A stretch of DNA of 21,645 nt, taken from positions 100,787 to 122,431 of the IMG/VR virus record IMGVR_UViG_3300030419_003589; one strand, given 5' to 3'. Made by a program: the position numbers and the translations under genes. Source of the stretch: a virus. Below, piece by piece: positions 6,979-13,034 of the stretch (position 1 is its first letter; each line of letters opens with the position of its first letter). Under the pieces are notes generated by a model. It saw only the letters and a program-made list of their open reading frames with translations. It searched no databases and had not been told where the DNA came from.

Positions 6979-7212
6979 TTAACTTGTGATACTATCAAAA
7001 TTACTGTTAATTTCAGGAGGTGCCGCCGCCGTGTTCGCCAGTGCTGCTTGTGCTTCCGACTTAGCTTCTTCTACAGCTTTAACACCACCCTGTAGATATT
7101 CTGTCAATCTTTCGATTTCGTTATTAATTTCCACCTGCCTACTTTGCAGGGTTTGTATTTCTCTCTGCACATTGAGAAGATGTGCTTCTGACATTTCTAA
7201 AACTGTGGTCAC
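6979..7212 (-). CDS. Small coiled-coil protein
   Basis: A 77-residue protein with a GTG start supported by AGGAGG five bases upstream. Residues about 5-60 form one long amphipathic helix with heptad spacing of Leu/Ile/Val (EIQTLQSRQVEINNEIERL, then EYLQGGVKAVEEAK), probably a parallel coiled coil. An Ala/Pro-rich disordered tail follows. Nothing more can be inferred about function. It is the first gene after the promoter at 7276-7248 and probably heads the 7212-6314 operon ending after ssb. Confidence 0.68.
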   Translation of the reverse strand: MTTVLEMSEAHLLNVQREIQTLQSRQVEINNEIERLTEYLQGGVKAVEEAKSEAQAALANTAAAPPEINSNFDSITS

Positions 7213-7247
7213 TGTTACCTCCTTTGTTTGTCTGTTTGATATACTAT

Positions 7248-7276
7248 ATTATATACTACTTGTAGCTAAAAGTCAA
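7248..7276 (-). promoter_or_regulatory. Sigma70-type promoter for the 7212-6314 operon
   Basis: Minus strand: -35 TTGACT (7276-7271), 17-base spacer, -10 TATAAT (7253-7248). The first gene starts at 7212 with a strong ribosome site. The -35 lies in the last codons of the deaminase gene. Confidence 0.8.
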
Positions 7277-7832
7277 TTGGTTTGTTAGATTTTTTTAGAT
7301 TTTTTAATACACATTCTAGTGTGTCCTTGTCTAAATATGTTTTAGGAATAAAGGACATTTCTATCTTATTGTCTATCAGCTCTAGGATTTGATTATACCT
7401 CTCTGAATATATTTCTGATTTTGGGTCTGATATGTCAGAAAACAATATCCTTTTTACCCCACATTGATATAACATCTGTAGGCAGTTTAAGCACGGTGTT
7501 GCTGTTACGTAGCATGTAGAGCCGAGTGTTGTTACACCATTTTTTGCTGCGTTGTAAATAGCGTTTGCTTCTGCGTGTACCATAAATGGATATTTGTCGG
7601 GTCTTTCTCTTGGTAAAACTGAATCATCTATACCTGAAACGAAGCCGTTGTATCCAGTAGATATTATTCTCTTGTCCTTAACTAAAATTGCACCGCATTG
7701 AGTCTGAGAGTCGTGACTTCTTACAGACCAAAGTGCCGCACTTAGAAAAAACGAGTTATCCCAACTGTCTGGATACTGATCTTTTAAGATTAACTGAGAC
7801 AGCTTTTTAATATTTGTTCCTTTACCAAACAT
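7266..7832 (-). CDS. Deoxycytidylate (dCMP) deaminase family
   Basis: A 188-residue zinc deaminase. The ATG at 7832 is preferred over an in-frame GTG two codons upstream, because the AGG-rich site is better spaced for it. The zinc site is complete: HAE (His86, Glu88, in VHAEANAIYNAAK) and PCLNC (Cys114, Cys117, in ATPCLNCLQML). The preceding segment DSQTQCGAILVKDKRIISTGYNGF is typical of dCMP deaminases of the ComEB/T4 CD type. The reaction is dCMP to dUMP, feeding dTMP synthesis. No thymidylate synthase is in view. A deaminase of slightly different nucleotide specificity cannot be excluded. It follows a small zinc-finger gene closely. Confidence 0.85.
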   Translation of the reverse strand: MFGKGTNIKKLSQLILKDQYPDSWDNSFFLSAALWSVRSHDSQTQCGAILVKDKRIISTGYNGFVSGIDDSVLPRERPDKYPFMVHAEANAIYNAAKNGVTTLGSTCYVTATPCLNCLQMLYQCGVKRILFSDISDPKSEIYSERYNQILELIDNKIEMSFIPKTYLDKDTLECVLKNLKKSNKPIDF

Positions 7833-7834
7833 TA

Positions 7835-8029
7835 TCACCTACCTAAAACCCTTTTTCTCAAAAGCCACAAAATTGTCTTGAATATGTTTTTATATCTGAC
7901 CTCTCCGTTCTCTTCATATAAGCCGAAGTGGTTAAGCGAGCAGTCTTCGCAATAATTAAGCTTGCAGATCCTACACCTGTAGGTTTCTTCGGGCTTAATT
8001 TCCTTAGAACATTCAGCACACTTAGTCAT
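7835..8029 (-). CDS. Small zinc-finger protein
   Basis: A 64-residue protein with six Cys in three pairs (CAEC, CRIC, and C-x-x-C in YCEDC) plus a His (NHFG). This treble-clef or double-ribbon arrangement probably binds one or two zinc ions. The C-terminus (about 46-64) is hydrophobic and basic (IFKTILWLLRKRVLGR) and may contact a membrane or nucleic acid. The start overlaps the preceding wHTH-like gene by eight bases. No specific family or target can be named; it could be an adaptor for the host transcription machinery or simply a structural finger. Confidence 0.65.
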   Translation of the reverse strand: MTKCAECSKEIKPEETYRCRICKLNYCEDCSLNHFGLYEENGEVRYKNIFKTILWLLRKRVLGR

Positions 8030-8477
8030 TTTTACGATTAAATAGTTTTTTGATGTATTTAGGTAACTTCATGCTCTTTATCCTGTCTTCCCCTTTATCC
8101 GTTAGCGTATAGTAGAAATTACCATCTTCGCCAACGAGCTGATCTACAATTCCTTGCTTCATTAATTTAATGATAGCTTGATCTAGGTCTTCCTGCATTT
8201 TCTTTTTTCTTTTTTTGAGCATACCTAACATCATAGGTTCTTCGTCCATCCTAAACTCAAGTACGTCGAACGTAATTTCAGATGGAGATGAAAAAAAAGT
8301 AGACCTTTCAGAAGCTGATTCTAATTCCGCAGCATACGACATAGCCGTCTTTAGATTAGAGTAGACTCCTACGGGGTCTATCCCTAAAGAATCTGTCATG
8401 GTATCGTAGGAGATGAGAACTACAACAAAAACAAATCCTTCTCCATCTTTCGGTAACCAATCAAAATCATCAGGCAT
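8022..8477 (-). CDS. Protein with winged-helix-like C-terminus
   Basis: A 151-residue protein. The ATG at 8477 has AGG seven bases upstream; an in-frame GTG two codons earlier is less well placed. The N-terminal half is alpha/beta (FVFVVVLISYDTMTDSLG, then a helix with YAAELESASE). A strongly basic stretch (KKRKKKM, about residue 92-98) leads into about 45 residues (DLDQAIIKLMKQGIVDQLVGEDGNFYYTLTDKG, then EDRI) that read as helix-turn-strand-wing of a winged helix. A regulator role is possible. No family is assigned. It is embedded in a run of overlapping small genes. Confidence 0.6.
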   Translation of the reverse strand: MPDDFDWLPKDGEGFVFVVVLISYDTMTDSLGIDPVGVYSNLKTAMSYAAELESASERSTFFSSPSEITFDVLEFRMDEEPMMLGMLKKRKKKMQEDLDQAIIKLMKQGIVDQLVGEDGNFYYTLTDKGEDRIKSMKLPKYIKKLFNRKND

Positions 8478-8700
8478 TATCACACCTAAAAACTTTTCTT
8501 AAAAGCCCTATCTTTTCTAGTCTATCGCTGGCATCAACCAGCTTGTCTAGCGATTCTTCTAGGTTTGATAGGAAATCACCCGTTGAGTGATCTCCGATAC
8601 CAACTGGCTTGTCCAACAATAGATCAAAAGAGAGCAATGCCGCCTCTTTGTCGGACTCTGCTTTTTTCTGAAGATAATTCAACGCTTTTTCTTTATTCAT
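8470..8700 (-). CDS. Small helical protein of unknown function
   Basis: A 76-residue, predominantly helical protein: an N-terminal EKALNYLQKKAESDKEAALLSF helix pair, a short DKPVGIGDHSTGDF loop, then helices ending in LRKVFRCDNA. It has no motif and no recognised family. The start overlaps the previous gene by ATGA, and its end overlaps the next start by eight bases. This tight translational coupling supports its reality more than its sequence does. Confidence 0.6.
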   Translation of the reverse strand: MNKEKALNYLQKKAESDKEAALLSFDLLLDKPVGIGDHSTGDFLSNLEESLDKLVDASDRLEKIGLLRKVFRCDNA

Positions 8701-8939
8701 TTAAATCTCCTGTTAGAATATCTATTTGGGTCAGCTAGTCCACTGTCCAATTTCTTCTTTTCAGTTACATAATAACCGTTATCATCTTTACATAACACTT
8801 GATCTTCGGAAAGTCTTACGTCTTTACCTCCGATTTGTATCTCAGAATGATCCACAACCATTGAGGCGTGCGAACCAAACCAAGTTGGGGTAGTGATACT
8901 GCGTCCGGTTACATGTCTTCCGCTTTTGCCTTTTGCCAT
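8697..8939 (-). CDS. Small basic protein of unknown function
   Basis: An 80-residue protein starting at the ATG at 8939, which has GGAG six bases upstream and lies right after the nuclease stop. A longer frame to 8975 would run into the nuclease gene. The sequence opens with a basic MAKGKSGRHVTGRS stretch, then a beta-rich middle (HASMVVDHSEIQIGGKDVRL) and a Lys-rich end. It looks like a small soluble, possibly nucleic-acid-binding or virion-associated protein. I recognise no family. Confidence 0.6.
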   Translation of the reverse strand: MAKGKSGRHVTGRSITTPTWFGSHASMVVDHSEIQIGGKDVRLSEDQVLCKDDNGYYVTEKKKLDSGLADPNRYSNRRFK

Positions 8940-8940
8940 A

Positions 8941-9255
8941 TTAGTCTCCATAGGGCCAAATTTTGGCCAGTTCATCAGTTACACCTTGAATATGCACGAT
9001 CCAGCGACCGTACTTTCCCGTCTTCTCTGTTCTAATTATTATCTTGCCCTCATAAGGAAATGAGGCGGCGGCCTTGTTTAATAGCTCTCTACACTTTTGA
9101 GTAGCGAGTAAGAAATCGGCTTGCCCTCGTTCGGGCGTGTCAACGCCAGCAAGTCTAGTGCGTATCTTCATACCGACGCTGAAACCTAGGTCAACATAAA
9201 AGTCAACTGTATCCCCGTCTACTACTCTGTCAACTATTGCTTTGTATTCGTACAT
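8941..9255 (-). CDS. Staphylococcal-nuclease-like (SNase fold) nuclease
   Basis: A 104-residue protein, about one SNase domain. All catalytic landmarks are visible. VVDGDTVDF supplies the calcium-binding aspartates (Asp13, Asp15). RLAGVDTPE supplies Arg34, Asp39 and Glu42, equivalent to the classic Arg35/Asp40/Glu43. KYGRWIV supplies Arg84, equivalent to Arg87. It should cleave single- or double-stranded DNA or RNA, with calcium. There is no signal peptide, so it acts in the cytoplasm, perhaps in host-DNA degradation or recombination. The domain is slightly short at its C-terminus compared with secreted thermonuclease. It lies between the nucleotidyltransferase and a small unknown gene. Confidence 0.88.
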   Translation of the reverse strand: MYEYKAIVDRVVDGDTVDFYVDLGFSVGMKIRTRLAGVDTPERGQADFLLATQKCRELLNKAAASFPYEGKIIIRTEKTGKYGRWIVHIQGVTDELAKIWPYGD

Positions 9256-9257
9256 AA

Positions 9258-9698
9258 TTAGTTATCTCTTACATTTCCCAGTAGGGTGCTGGATGATTCG
9301 GTTTTTCCACCACCAACATTGTATAGCAGAGAAATGCCGTTGTTCTCGCAGAAATCTGACTCTGGGGTATTGCCTTCTTTTCTGTCTCCGCCATTCATAA
9401 ATATAAAACCATAAACAAATGGGTCGTATTGGTTAGCTTCATAGATTTTCTTTATGCTCTCGACTACCGTTGAATCATTGTCTACCGATAATATAGCTCG
9501 ATCAACTGCCTTTAAAGCACCTGTAATTCTGACCCTCGATTCTTCCGGTAAAAATTTTGTAGAACCTTTAAGTTCAACCTGAGCGTCGTTGTTTACTATA
9601 ACATAAAGTTGGTCGCATTTATTCTTAGCGTCTTCAATGTAGTCTAAGTGTCCGGTGTGGATGGGGTTAAAATATCCGGATATAATACCAATTATCAT
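9258..9698 (-). CDS. Nucleotidyltransferase of the HxGH cytidylyltransferase-like family
   Basis: A 146-residue Rossmann-like nucleotidyltransferase. It has the signature GYFNPIHTGHLDYIEDAK with HTGH at residues 14-17, VIVNNDAQVELKG, an FLPEESRVRI segment, and a C-terminal GGGKTESSSTLL that fits the K-x-x-S-S-T phosphate-binding motif. Relatives are glycerol-3-phosphate cytidylyltransferase and the C-terminal adenylyltransferase of HldE. It would join CTP or ATP to a phosphorylated sugar or polyol. The neighbour at 9695 is a mannose-6-phosphate-isomerase-type cupin and a phosphomannomutase homologue is nearby, so a sugar phosphate is a good guess. Nucleotide and substrate cannot be read from the sequence. 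It overlaps the cupin gene by ATGA and has a GGGAG site. Confidence 0.85.
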   Translation of the reverse strand: MIIGIISGYFNPIHTGHLDYIEDAKNKCDQLYVIVNNDAQVELKGSTKFLPEESRVRITGALKAVDRAILSVDNDSTVVESIKKIYEANQYDPFVYGFIFMNGGDRKEGNTPESDFCENNGISLLYNVGGGKTESSSTLLGNVRDN

Positions 9699-10180
9699 TC
9701 TAATCTCCCGTAGTCGTCCTCTATCCTAACAATATCATCTTCCCGACAGTCACCAGTTTGCAGTTCTAAAATCACTAATGGTACGTCGCTCTCGTTCGTA
9801 ATCCTGTGTACCTCAAGTTTGCCTATCTCAACCCTGTCCCCAGTCTCAACATCCCAAACAGCATTCCCGATCTGCATCTCACCTTTTCCAGAGAGTATGT
9901 GCCAAGTCTCCATTCGATTGCGATGTAGTTGTAGGCTAAGTCTCTGGTCACGATTTACAACGATCTTCTTGACCTTGTAGCCCTCTTCGTCTAATAGGTT
10001 TTCAAATGAACCCCAAGGTCTTGTTTCTTCTTTTTTGTCGCCAGAGAATCCACCCATCAGAACAACGTGTTCTTCTTTGTCTAGTTCCTCTGCAAAGAAA
10101 CTTGTTTTACCACACGAGCGACACTCGTATGGAACTTTATTTATTATAGCACCGCAGCAACTAAGCTTGTATTGTCTCAA
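9695..10180 (-). CDS. Zinc-ribbon plus ManC-type cupin (mannose-6-phosphate isomerase type II domain)
   Basis: A 161-residue protein started at the TTG at 10180, because the first ATG would remove a Cys-rich N-terminus. Residues about 8-24 (CCG and CRSCG) look like a zinc ribbon. From about residue 53 it matches the C-terminal cupin of bifunctional ManC/AlgA: RPWGSFENLLDEEGYKVKKI, then RLSLQLHRNRMETWHILSGKGEM (metal-binding cupin motif) and EVHRITNESDVPLVILELQTGD, ending DDIVRIEDDYGR. The nucleotidyltransferase half of ManC is absent, but a stand-alone nucleotidyltransferase follows with an ATGA overlap. The likely role is mannose-6-phosphate/fructose-6-phosphate isomerisation or a related sugar step. 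The zinc ribbon on this cupin is unusual. Confidence 0.83.
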   Translation of the reverse strand: MRQYKLSCCGAIINKVPYECRSCGKTSFFAEELDKEEHVVLMGGFSGDKKEETRPWGSFENLLDEEGYKVKKIVVNRDQRLSLQLHRNRMETWHILSGKGEMQIGNAVWDVETGDRVEIGKLEVHRITNESDVPLVILELQTGDCREDDIVRIEDDYGRLE

Positions 10181-10799
10181 TTATCCAGTCCTCCTCTACG
10201 AACCAGTTGTTAAAATCTCTTTGTTTTAAGACTATACCTTGTTTTCCTCCCATATAATTTATCGGTCGAAACAGATCGTTGTCTTTAGCGTATTCGTAAA
10301 ATTGTTTGACTCTAGGAGACCACATTATACCCCACTTGATTTCTCCTTTGGTTGCCTTTAATTCTATCTTTTTAATATGCTTTGAAAGGTTGTAATCCCT
10401 TTTTGGAATTCTTAAATCTTCGTCGCATCTAACAGAGTTATAAATAAATAGAATGCTAGCGTTCTCCCTAACGTATGCTTTTAAATCATTCTCTTTTAAG
10501 GTAAACTTGCCAGCGGTCGGAACCCATTTAATTTCCAGTGGCTCATCTTTAAGTGTGGCATCAATACCTTCTCCCCGTATTGATCCGCTAATTTTATAAT
10601 CAGCACCCGCCGTATTTCCGGAGGCGATAAATTCGCCATCGTTTCCACAGCCATTATCTCCCCATTCGGAAACATAGATACTTGAACTTGTTTTTATTAC
10701 TTCAAGCCACTTGTTGAAAAAGTATTTTTCTAGCATCGTACTGAACTTAATGTGCTTTTTAAATTGCTCTTTACTTCTATTATCAAATCTACTTGACAC
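10161..10799 (-). CDS. Candidate PD-(D/E)XK nuclease
   Basis: A 212-residue protein if started at the GTG at 10799, which has AAGGAG seven bases upstream. The same frame opens at an ATG at 10865, but its AGGAG is only two bases away and it would overlap the previous gene widely. Residues about 76-92 read GEGIDATLKDEPLEIKW, giving an Asp (80) and an E-I-K (89-91) spaced as in PD-(D/E)XK endonucleases. A helix (LKAYVRENASILFIYN) follows, as in that fold. A DNA-cleavage or repair role is possible. The remainder is not recognised, and the fold call is tentative. A promoter lies at 10913-10886. Confidence 0.55.
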   Translation of the reverse strand: MSSRFDNRSKEQFKKHIKFSTMLEKYFFNKWLEVIKTSSSIYVSEWGDNGCGNDGEFIASGNTAGADYKISGSIRGEGIDATLKDEPLEIKWVPTAGKFTLKENDLKAYVRENASILFIYNSVRCDEDLRIPKRDYNLSKHIKKIELKATKGEIKWGIMWSPRVKQFYEYAKDNDLFRPINYMGGKQGIVLKQRDFNNWFVEEDWIIETIQA

Positions 10800-11004
10800 C
10801 AAAAAACTCCTTAATTCTTGTCCAAATTGTTTTTCTACGTTTAGGCGGCTTGGCCTTTGCCTCATATCTCCTTCTTCGCATCTCCATTGTACTATATCTT
10901 TCTATTTTGTCAAGGGAGTCTTTGTGTTTTTCTAAGAAAAACTTTTGCGATCTATAAAACCCACTGTCAGAAAGACCGGAATCTCCTCTTAGGTTAGACT
11001 TCAT
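10789..11004 (-). CDS. Small very basic protein
   Basis: A 71-residue protein from an ATG at 11004 that overlaps the end of the preceding gene by 11 bases. GAGG lies nine bases upstream. The C-terminal half is extremely basic (MEMRRRRYEAKAKPPKRRK) and ends with an amphipathic WTRIKEFFGVK. This fits nucleic-acid or membrane-surface binding. A longer open frame extends to 11139 but would cover another gene. Its stop overlaps the GTG start of the candidate nuclease. A promoter-like element lies inside it. Its reality is supported by gene spacing, not by a family match. Confidence 0.5.
   Translation of the reverse strand: MKSNLRGDSGLSDSGFYRSQKFFLEKHKDSLDKIERYSTMEMRRRRYEAKAKPPKRRKTIWTRIKEFFGVK
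10886..10913 (-). promoter_or_regulatory. Sigma70-type promoter inside the small basic gene
   Basis: Minus strand: -35 TTGACA (10913-10908), 16-base spacer containing GATATAG, -10 TACAAT (10891-10886). It would drive the candidate nuclease and the sugar-related genes downstream. It lies within coding sequence, so chance resemblance is possible. Confidence 0.55.
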
Positions 11005-11194
11005 AGTTTTTATCCTCGTCTTGCCAGAGTTTAAAGTGTATGTCATCATCTTCTTCGATGAAGCAAATATTAAACTCCTGTTCAACTCTATCAAATAAGT
11101 GCTGAGGAAAAGTGATGTGGATACCACTATCATCGGCAATATAGCTCGCCTTCTTTAGCATTTTTTCCCACGCTTCTTTTAAATCGTAAAACAT
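10994..11194 (-). CDS. Small acidic protein of unknown function
   Basis: A 66-residue acidic protein: an N-terminal helix (YDLKEAWEKMLKKA), then beta strands (GIHITFPQHLFDRV, FNICFIEEDDDIHFKLW). No family is recognised. It overlaps the previous gene by 16 bases and the next by 11, so it is one link in a translationally coupled chain. Nothing specific can be said of its function. Confidence 0.58.
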   Translation of the reverse strand: MFYDLKEAWEKMLKKASYIADDSGIHITFPQHLFDRVEQEFNICFIEEDDDIHFKLWQDEDKNYEV

Positions 11195-11445
11195 TCTTTA
11201 GGCTCCATGTAAATAGGTGTTGATTCTCCAACCCAAGCATTCAGGGTATTATATTGGAGGTATTCTGCCGCTTCATCGTATGGCATACCTGCATCATTAA
11301 ATAATGTGTCCAGCATTTTACCTATGCAGTATACCACTCTGGTTGTTCCAAAGTCTTCGCAGACACCGACTATGCAATCATCGAAGCCGTCTGCAAATAA
11401 CAAAGTTTGATCGTACTTATCTTGTAGCTCTTCTCTTATACTCAT
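11179..11445 (-). CDS. Phage protein of unknown function
   Basis: An 88-residue acidic protein. The ATG at 11445, six bases after the upstream stop, is preferred over a frame extension to 11493 that would enter the phosphomannomutase gene. The sequence MSIREELQDKYDQTLLFADGFDDCIVGV, then VVYCIGKMLDTLF, AAEYLQYNTLNAWVGE and TPIYM resembles a family of small unknown proteins I associate with many phages (an E-A-x-E-Y-x-x-x-N-x-x-x-A-x-V-G-E core). Function is unknown. There is no strong ribosome site, so translation may be coupled to the upstream gene. Confidence 0.65.
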   Translation of the reverse strand: MSIREELQDKYDQTLLFADGFDDCIVGVCEDFGTTRVVYCIGKMLDTLFNDAGMPYDEAAEYLQYNTLNAWVGESTPIYMEPKECFTI

Positions 11446-11450
11446 TTTAT

Positions 11451-12152
11451 TTAACCATAATAATTTTTTATAACGTACATTGTTTCTTTCCATCCGTTTA
11501 CTTGGTGGTACTTGTCTACATTTTGCGATATTGTGTAGTCGTTTCCACCTTCATAACATTTATCTCCAAAAAAGATTGTCTTGCCTTTCATGTATTCTAG
11601 GACTTGGCTTTTGTCTTTCCCCTTCGGGTAAATATCGGTGCTTATTTCTCCACCGATATCAAATTGGATTCTGGGGTATCTCATTGAAAGCCACTCAGCG
11701 TTTTTTTCTCTTTCACCAGCAGCTTTATCCCATAAGGCGTAAGCCTTTCTCTGTTGTGGTGTTGCAGTCCTACCTATCGTGGAGAAGTTAGCCATCCCTA
11801 CACGCTCCTCTATGTTGTTTTCAGCCTTGCCATACCAAGGACTTCTTTCCGCTAGTATATGTAAATCTAGTCTGAGGTGTGCAGAGATCATCCACTTAGA
11901 TTCATAAATCAGAGAATGCCTGTAGAACAACTGATTTCCACAGTTTTGGTAGACACCATCCATCAACCTATATATGGGTTGTCCGACTTGACTTAATGTC
12001 TTTTCTTTGTTTGAACCTGTAACAAGAAATACCTCGTTTCCAGAATTTTGTTCTTCATGAACCCACTTACCAAAAAATGAGTTCATATCGGGGTTTATCG
12101 GTTCTCTTGAGTTTGTTAGAGTTCCGTCTACATCAAATAAATAACTTATCAT
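11451..12152 (-). CDS. Phosphomannomutase-like HAD hydrolase (eukaryotic PMM type)
   Basis: A 233-residue HAD-superfamily protein close in size to eukaryotic phosphomannomutases (about 245). Motif I is FDVDGTLT (Asp7 nucleophile, Asp9). The VFLVTGSN stretch supplies motif II. NFSTIGR (122-128) matches the N-x-S-P-I-G-R cap motif of PMM. DIYPKGKDKSQVL (173-185) matches D-V-F-P-x-G-W-D-K. FFGDKCYEGGNDYTI (194-208) matches F-F-G-D-K-T-x-x-G-G-N-D-Y-E-I, holding motif IV. The known family reaction is mannose-6-phosphate to mannose-1-phosphate through an aspartyl phosphate. Bacteria normally use an unrelated PMM family, so this type in a phage-like contig is unusual. It may instead be a phosphatase. 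It overlaps the upstream gene by ATGA. Confidence 0.83.
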   Translation of the reverse strand: MISYLFDVDGTLTNSREPINPDMNSFFGKWVHEEQNSGNEVFLVTGSNKEKTLSQVGQPIYRLMDGVYQNCGNQLFYRHSLIYESKWMISAHLRLDLHILAERSPWYGKAENNIEERVGMANFSTIGRTATPQQRKAYALWDKAAGEREKNAEWLSMRYPRIQFDIGGEISTDIYPKGKDKSQVLEYMKGKTIFFGDKCYEGGNDYTISQNVDKYHQVNGWKETMYVIKNYYG

Positions 12153-12331
12153 AGCCCCTTAAAAATCCCTATAAAAAAATCCATTAGAACGTGGTGAAAT
12201 AATATAATAAATAAAATAACCACAACAAAGAAGAACCCGCCCCAATCCGTTTCATCTCTGTCGTTTATTGTCTCTAGGTATCTATCGTATTTTCTCGTAT
12301 CAGTCTTTGGTGGATCGTAGGGGTTTCTCAT
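12149..12331 (-). CDS. Small single-pass membrane protein
   Basis: A 60-residue protein with a polar, charged N-terminal half (PYDPPKTDTRKYDRYLE, presumably cytoplasmic) and one strongly hydrophobic segment at about residues 31-57 (GGFFFVVVILFIILFHHVLMDFF). It has an AAGGAG-containing ribosome site and overlaps the phosphomannomutase start by ATGA. Function unknown. It is one of a chain of three tiny membrane proteins (12149-12629). Confidence 0.65.
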   Translation of the reverse strand: MRNPYDPPKTDTRKYDRYLETINDRDETDWGGFFFVVVILFIILFHHVLMDFFIGIFKGL

Positions 12332-12440
12332 TCCTTCTCCTTACGACCTTTTTTTCTTCATGTCTTAATAATAAAAACATTAGAGATGCTATAGCTATCT
12401 CAATAGTCCATGCCAATAGGCCAGCTTTAACCGCATCCAT
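12300..12440 (-). CDS. Tiny membrane protein
   Basis: A 46-residue frame whose ATG follows the upstream stop with no gap (TAAATG). Residues 6-25 (AGLLAWTIEIAIASLMFLLL) form a membrane helix and the rest is strongly basic (RHEEKKVVRRR), placing the tail in the cytoplasm. It overlaps the next gene by 32 bases. It lacks a strong ribosome site of its own, so expression would depend on coupling. Its good hydrophobic pattern and tight placement support it as a real gene; function unknown. Confidence 0.5.
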   Translation of the reverse strand: MDAVKAGLLAWTIEIAIASLMFLLLRHEEKKVVRRRNEKPLRSTKD

Positions 12441-12629
12441 TTACACGAACTTAAAAATTAAGTAGCCAACGATTACTGCGGCGATCATAAGGAATAACCA
12501 TTTTCTCTTGGCGGCAACAGCGTATGCTTTTGCCGTAACCTCTTGTATCTTGGCTAACCTAAAATCCCGTCTGCTTTCTTTTCTATCGTTTGGTTTATTC
12601 TCTTTATCTTTCTTTTTAAACAGTGGCAT
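12441..12629 (-). CDS. Small tail-anchored membrane protein
   Basis: A 62-residue protein: a very basic, charged N-terminal 30 residues (PLFKKKDKENKPNDRKESRRD), a short Ala-rich helix, then a C-terminal membrane helix at about 44-62 (WLFLMIAAVIVGYLIFKFV). This is a tail-anchored layout with the basic part in the cytoplasm. No family is recognised. It is followed without a gap by the 46-residue membrane protein. Confidence 0.6.
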   Translation of the reverse strand: MPLFKKKDKENKPNDRKESRRDFRLAKIQEVTAKAYAVAAKRKWLFLMIAAVIVGYLIFKFV

Positions 12630-12637
12630 TAACTTAT

Positions 12638-12877
12638 CTATTTATTCTCCTTGTAGTTTTGTTTGTTATCTTCGTAATATTGTTTGTTTTCTAATACAGA
12701 AATTGCTTCATGCTCATGCTTGAAGTAATGCTTGAATTGTTTGTACAACGCCTTGACTTGCTCGAAAGCCTCGTTCTCGTCAATTTTACCTCCCTGCTCT
12801 AAGTCACAAATTATTGACATCTGTATATTAAAAGCTCTGAAAGGATCGTCGTACTTTTCAAATTTGAATTTACTCAT
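12638..12877 (-). CDS. Small charged protein of unknown function
   Basis: A 79-residue protein started at the ATG at 12877, which has GGAG seven bases upstream. A longer frame reaching 12955 would cover the previous small gene. It is rich in Lys, Glu and aromatic residues (FKFEKYDDPFRAFNIQM, then ALYKQFKHYFKHEHE) and predicted helical, ending in a Asn/Lys-rich tail. No motif or family is recognised. The start overlaps the preceding gene's stop by eight bases. Confidence 0.6.
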   Translation of the reverse strand: MSKFKFEKYDDPFRAFNIQMSIICDLEQGGKIDENEAFEQVKALYKQFKHYFKHEHEAISVLENKQYYEDNKQNYKENK

Positions 12878-13034
12878 CGTATAGCTCCGGAAAATTTTCT
12901 CTACAGTATTCTTCAAATGCTTTTTCTGCTTCATCATAAGAAGGGTAATGACCAATGGTCATTTCTGATTCGTCATATACAGCCCAAGAGCCGCAGGAAA
13001 CCCACCTTATGTGTGAGTGTGAGTCCTGCATCAT
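12870..13034 (-). CDS. Tiny protein of unknown function
   Basis: A 54-residue frame whose start overlaps the stop of the dipeptidase gene (ATG at 13034 or 13031). The sequence has a beta-strand look (HIRWVSCGSWAVYDESEMTIGHY), followed by a helix (YDEAEKAFEEYCREN). This is the pattern of a small strand-strand-helix domain of the kind seen in many short phage proteins. It contains two Cys. It fills the gap between the dipeptidase and the next gene exactly, with overlaps at both ends, which is the main support. Confidence 0.5.
   Translation of the reverse strand: MMQDSHSHIRWVSCGSWAVYDESEMTIGHYPSYDEAEKAFEEYCRENFPELYDE

Noticed and set aside
10439-10446. TATAAATA on the plus strand
   Set aside because: It lies inside a minus-strand gene with nothing to transcribe on the plus strand, so it is probably coincidence.
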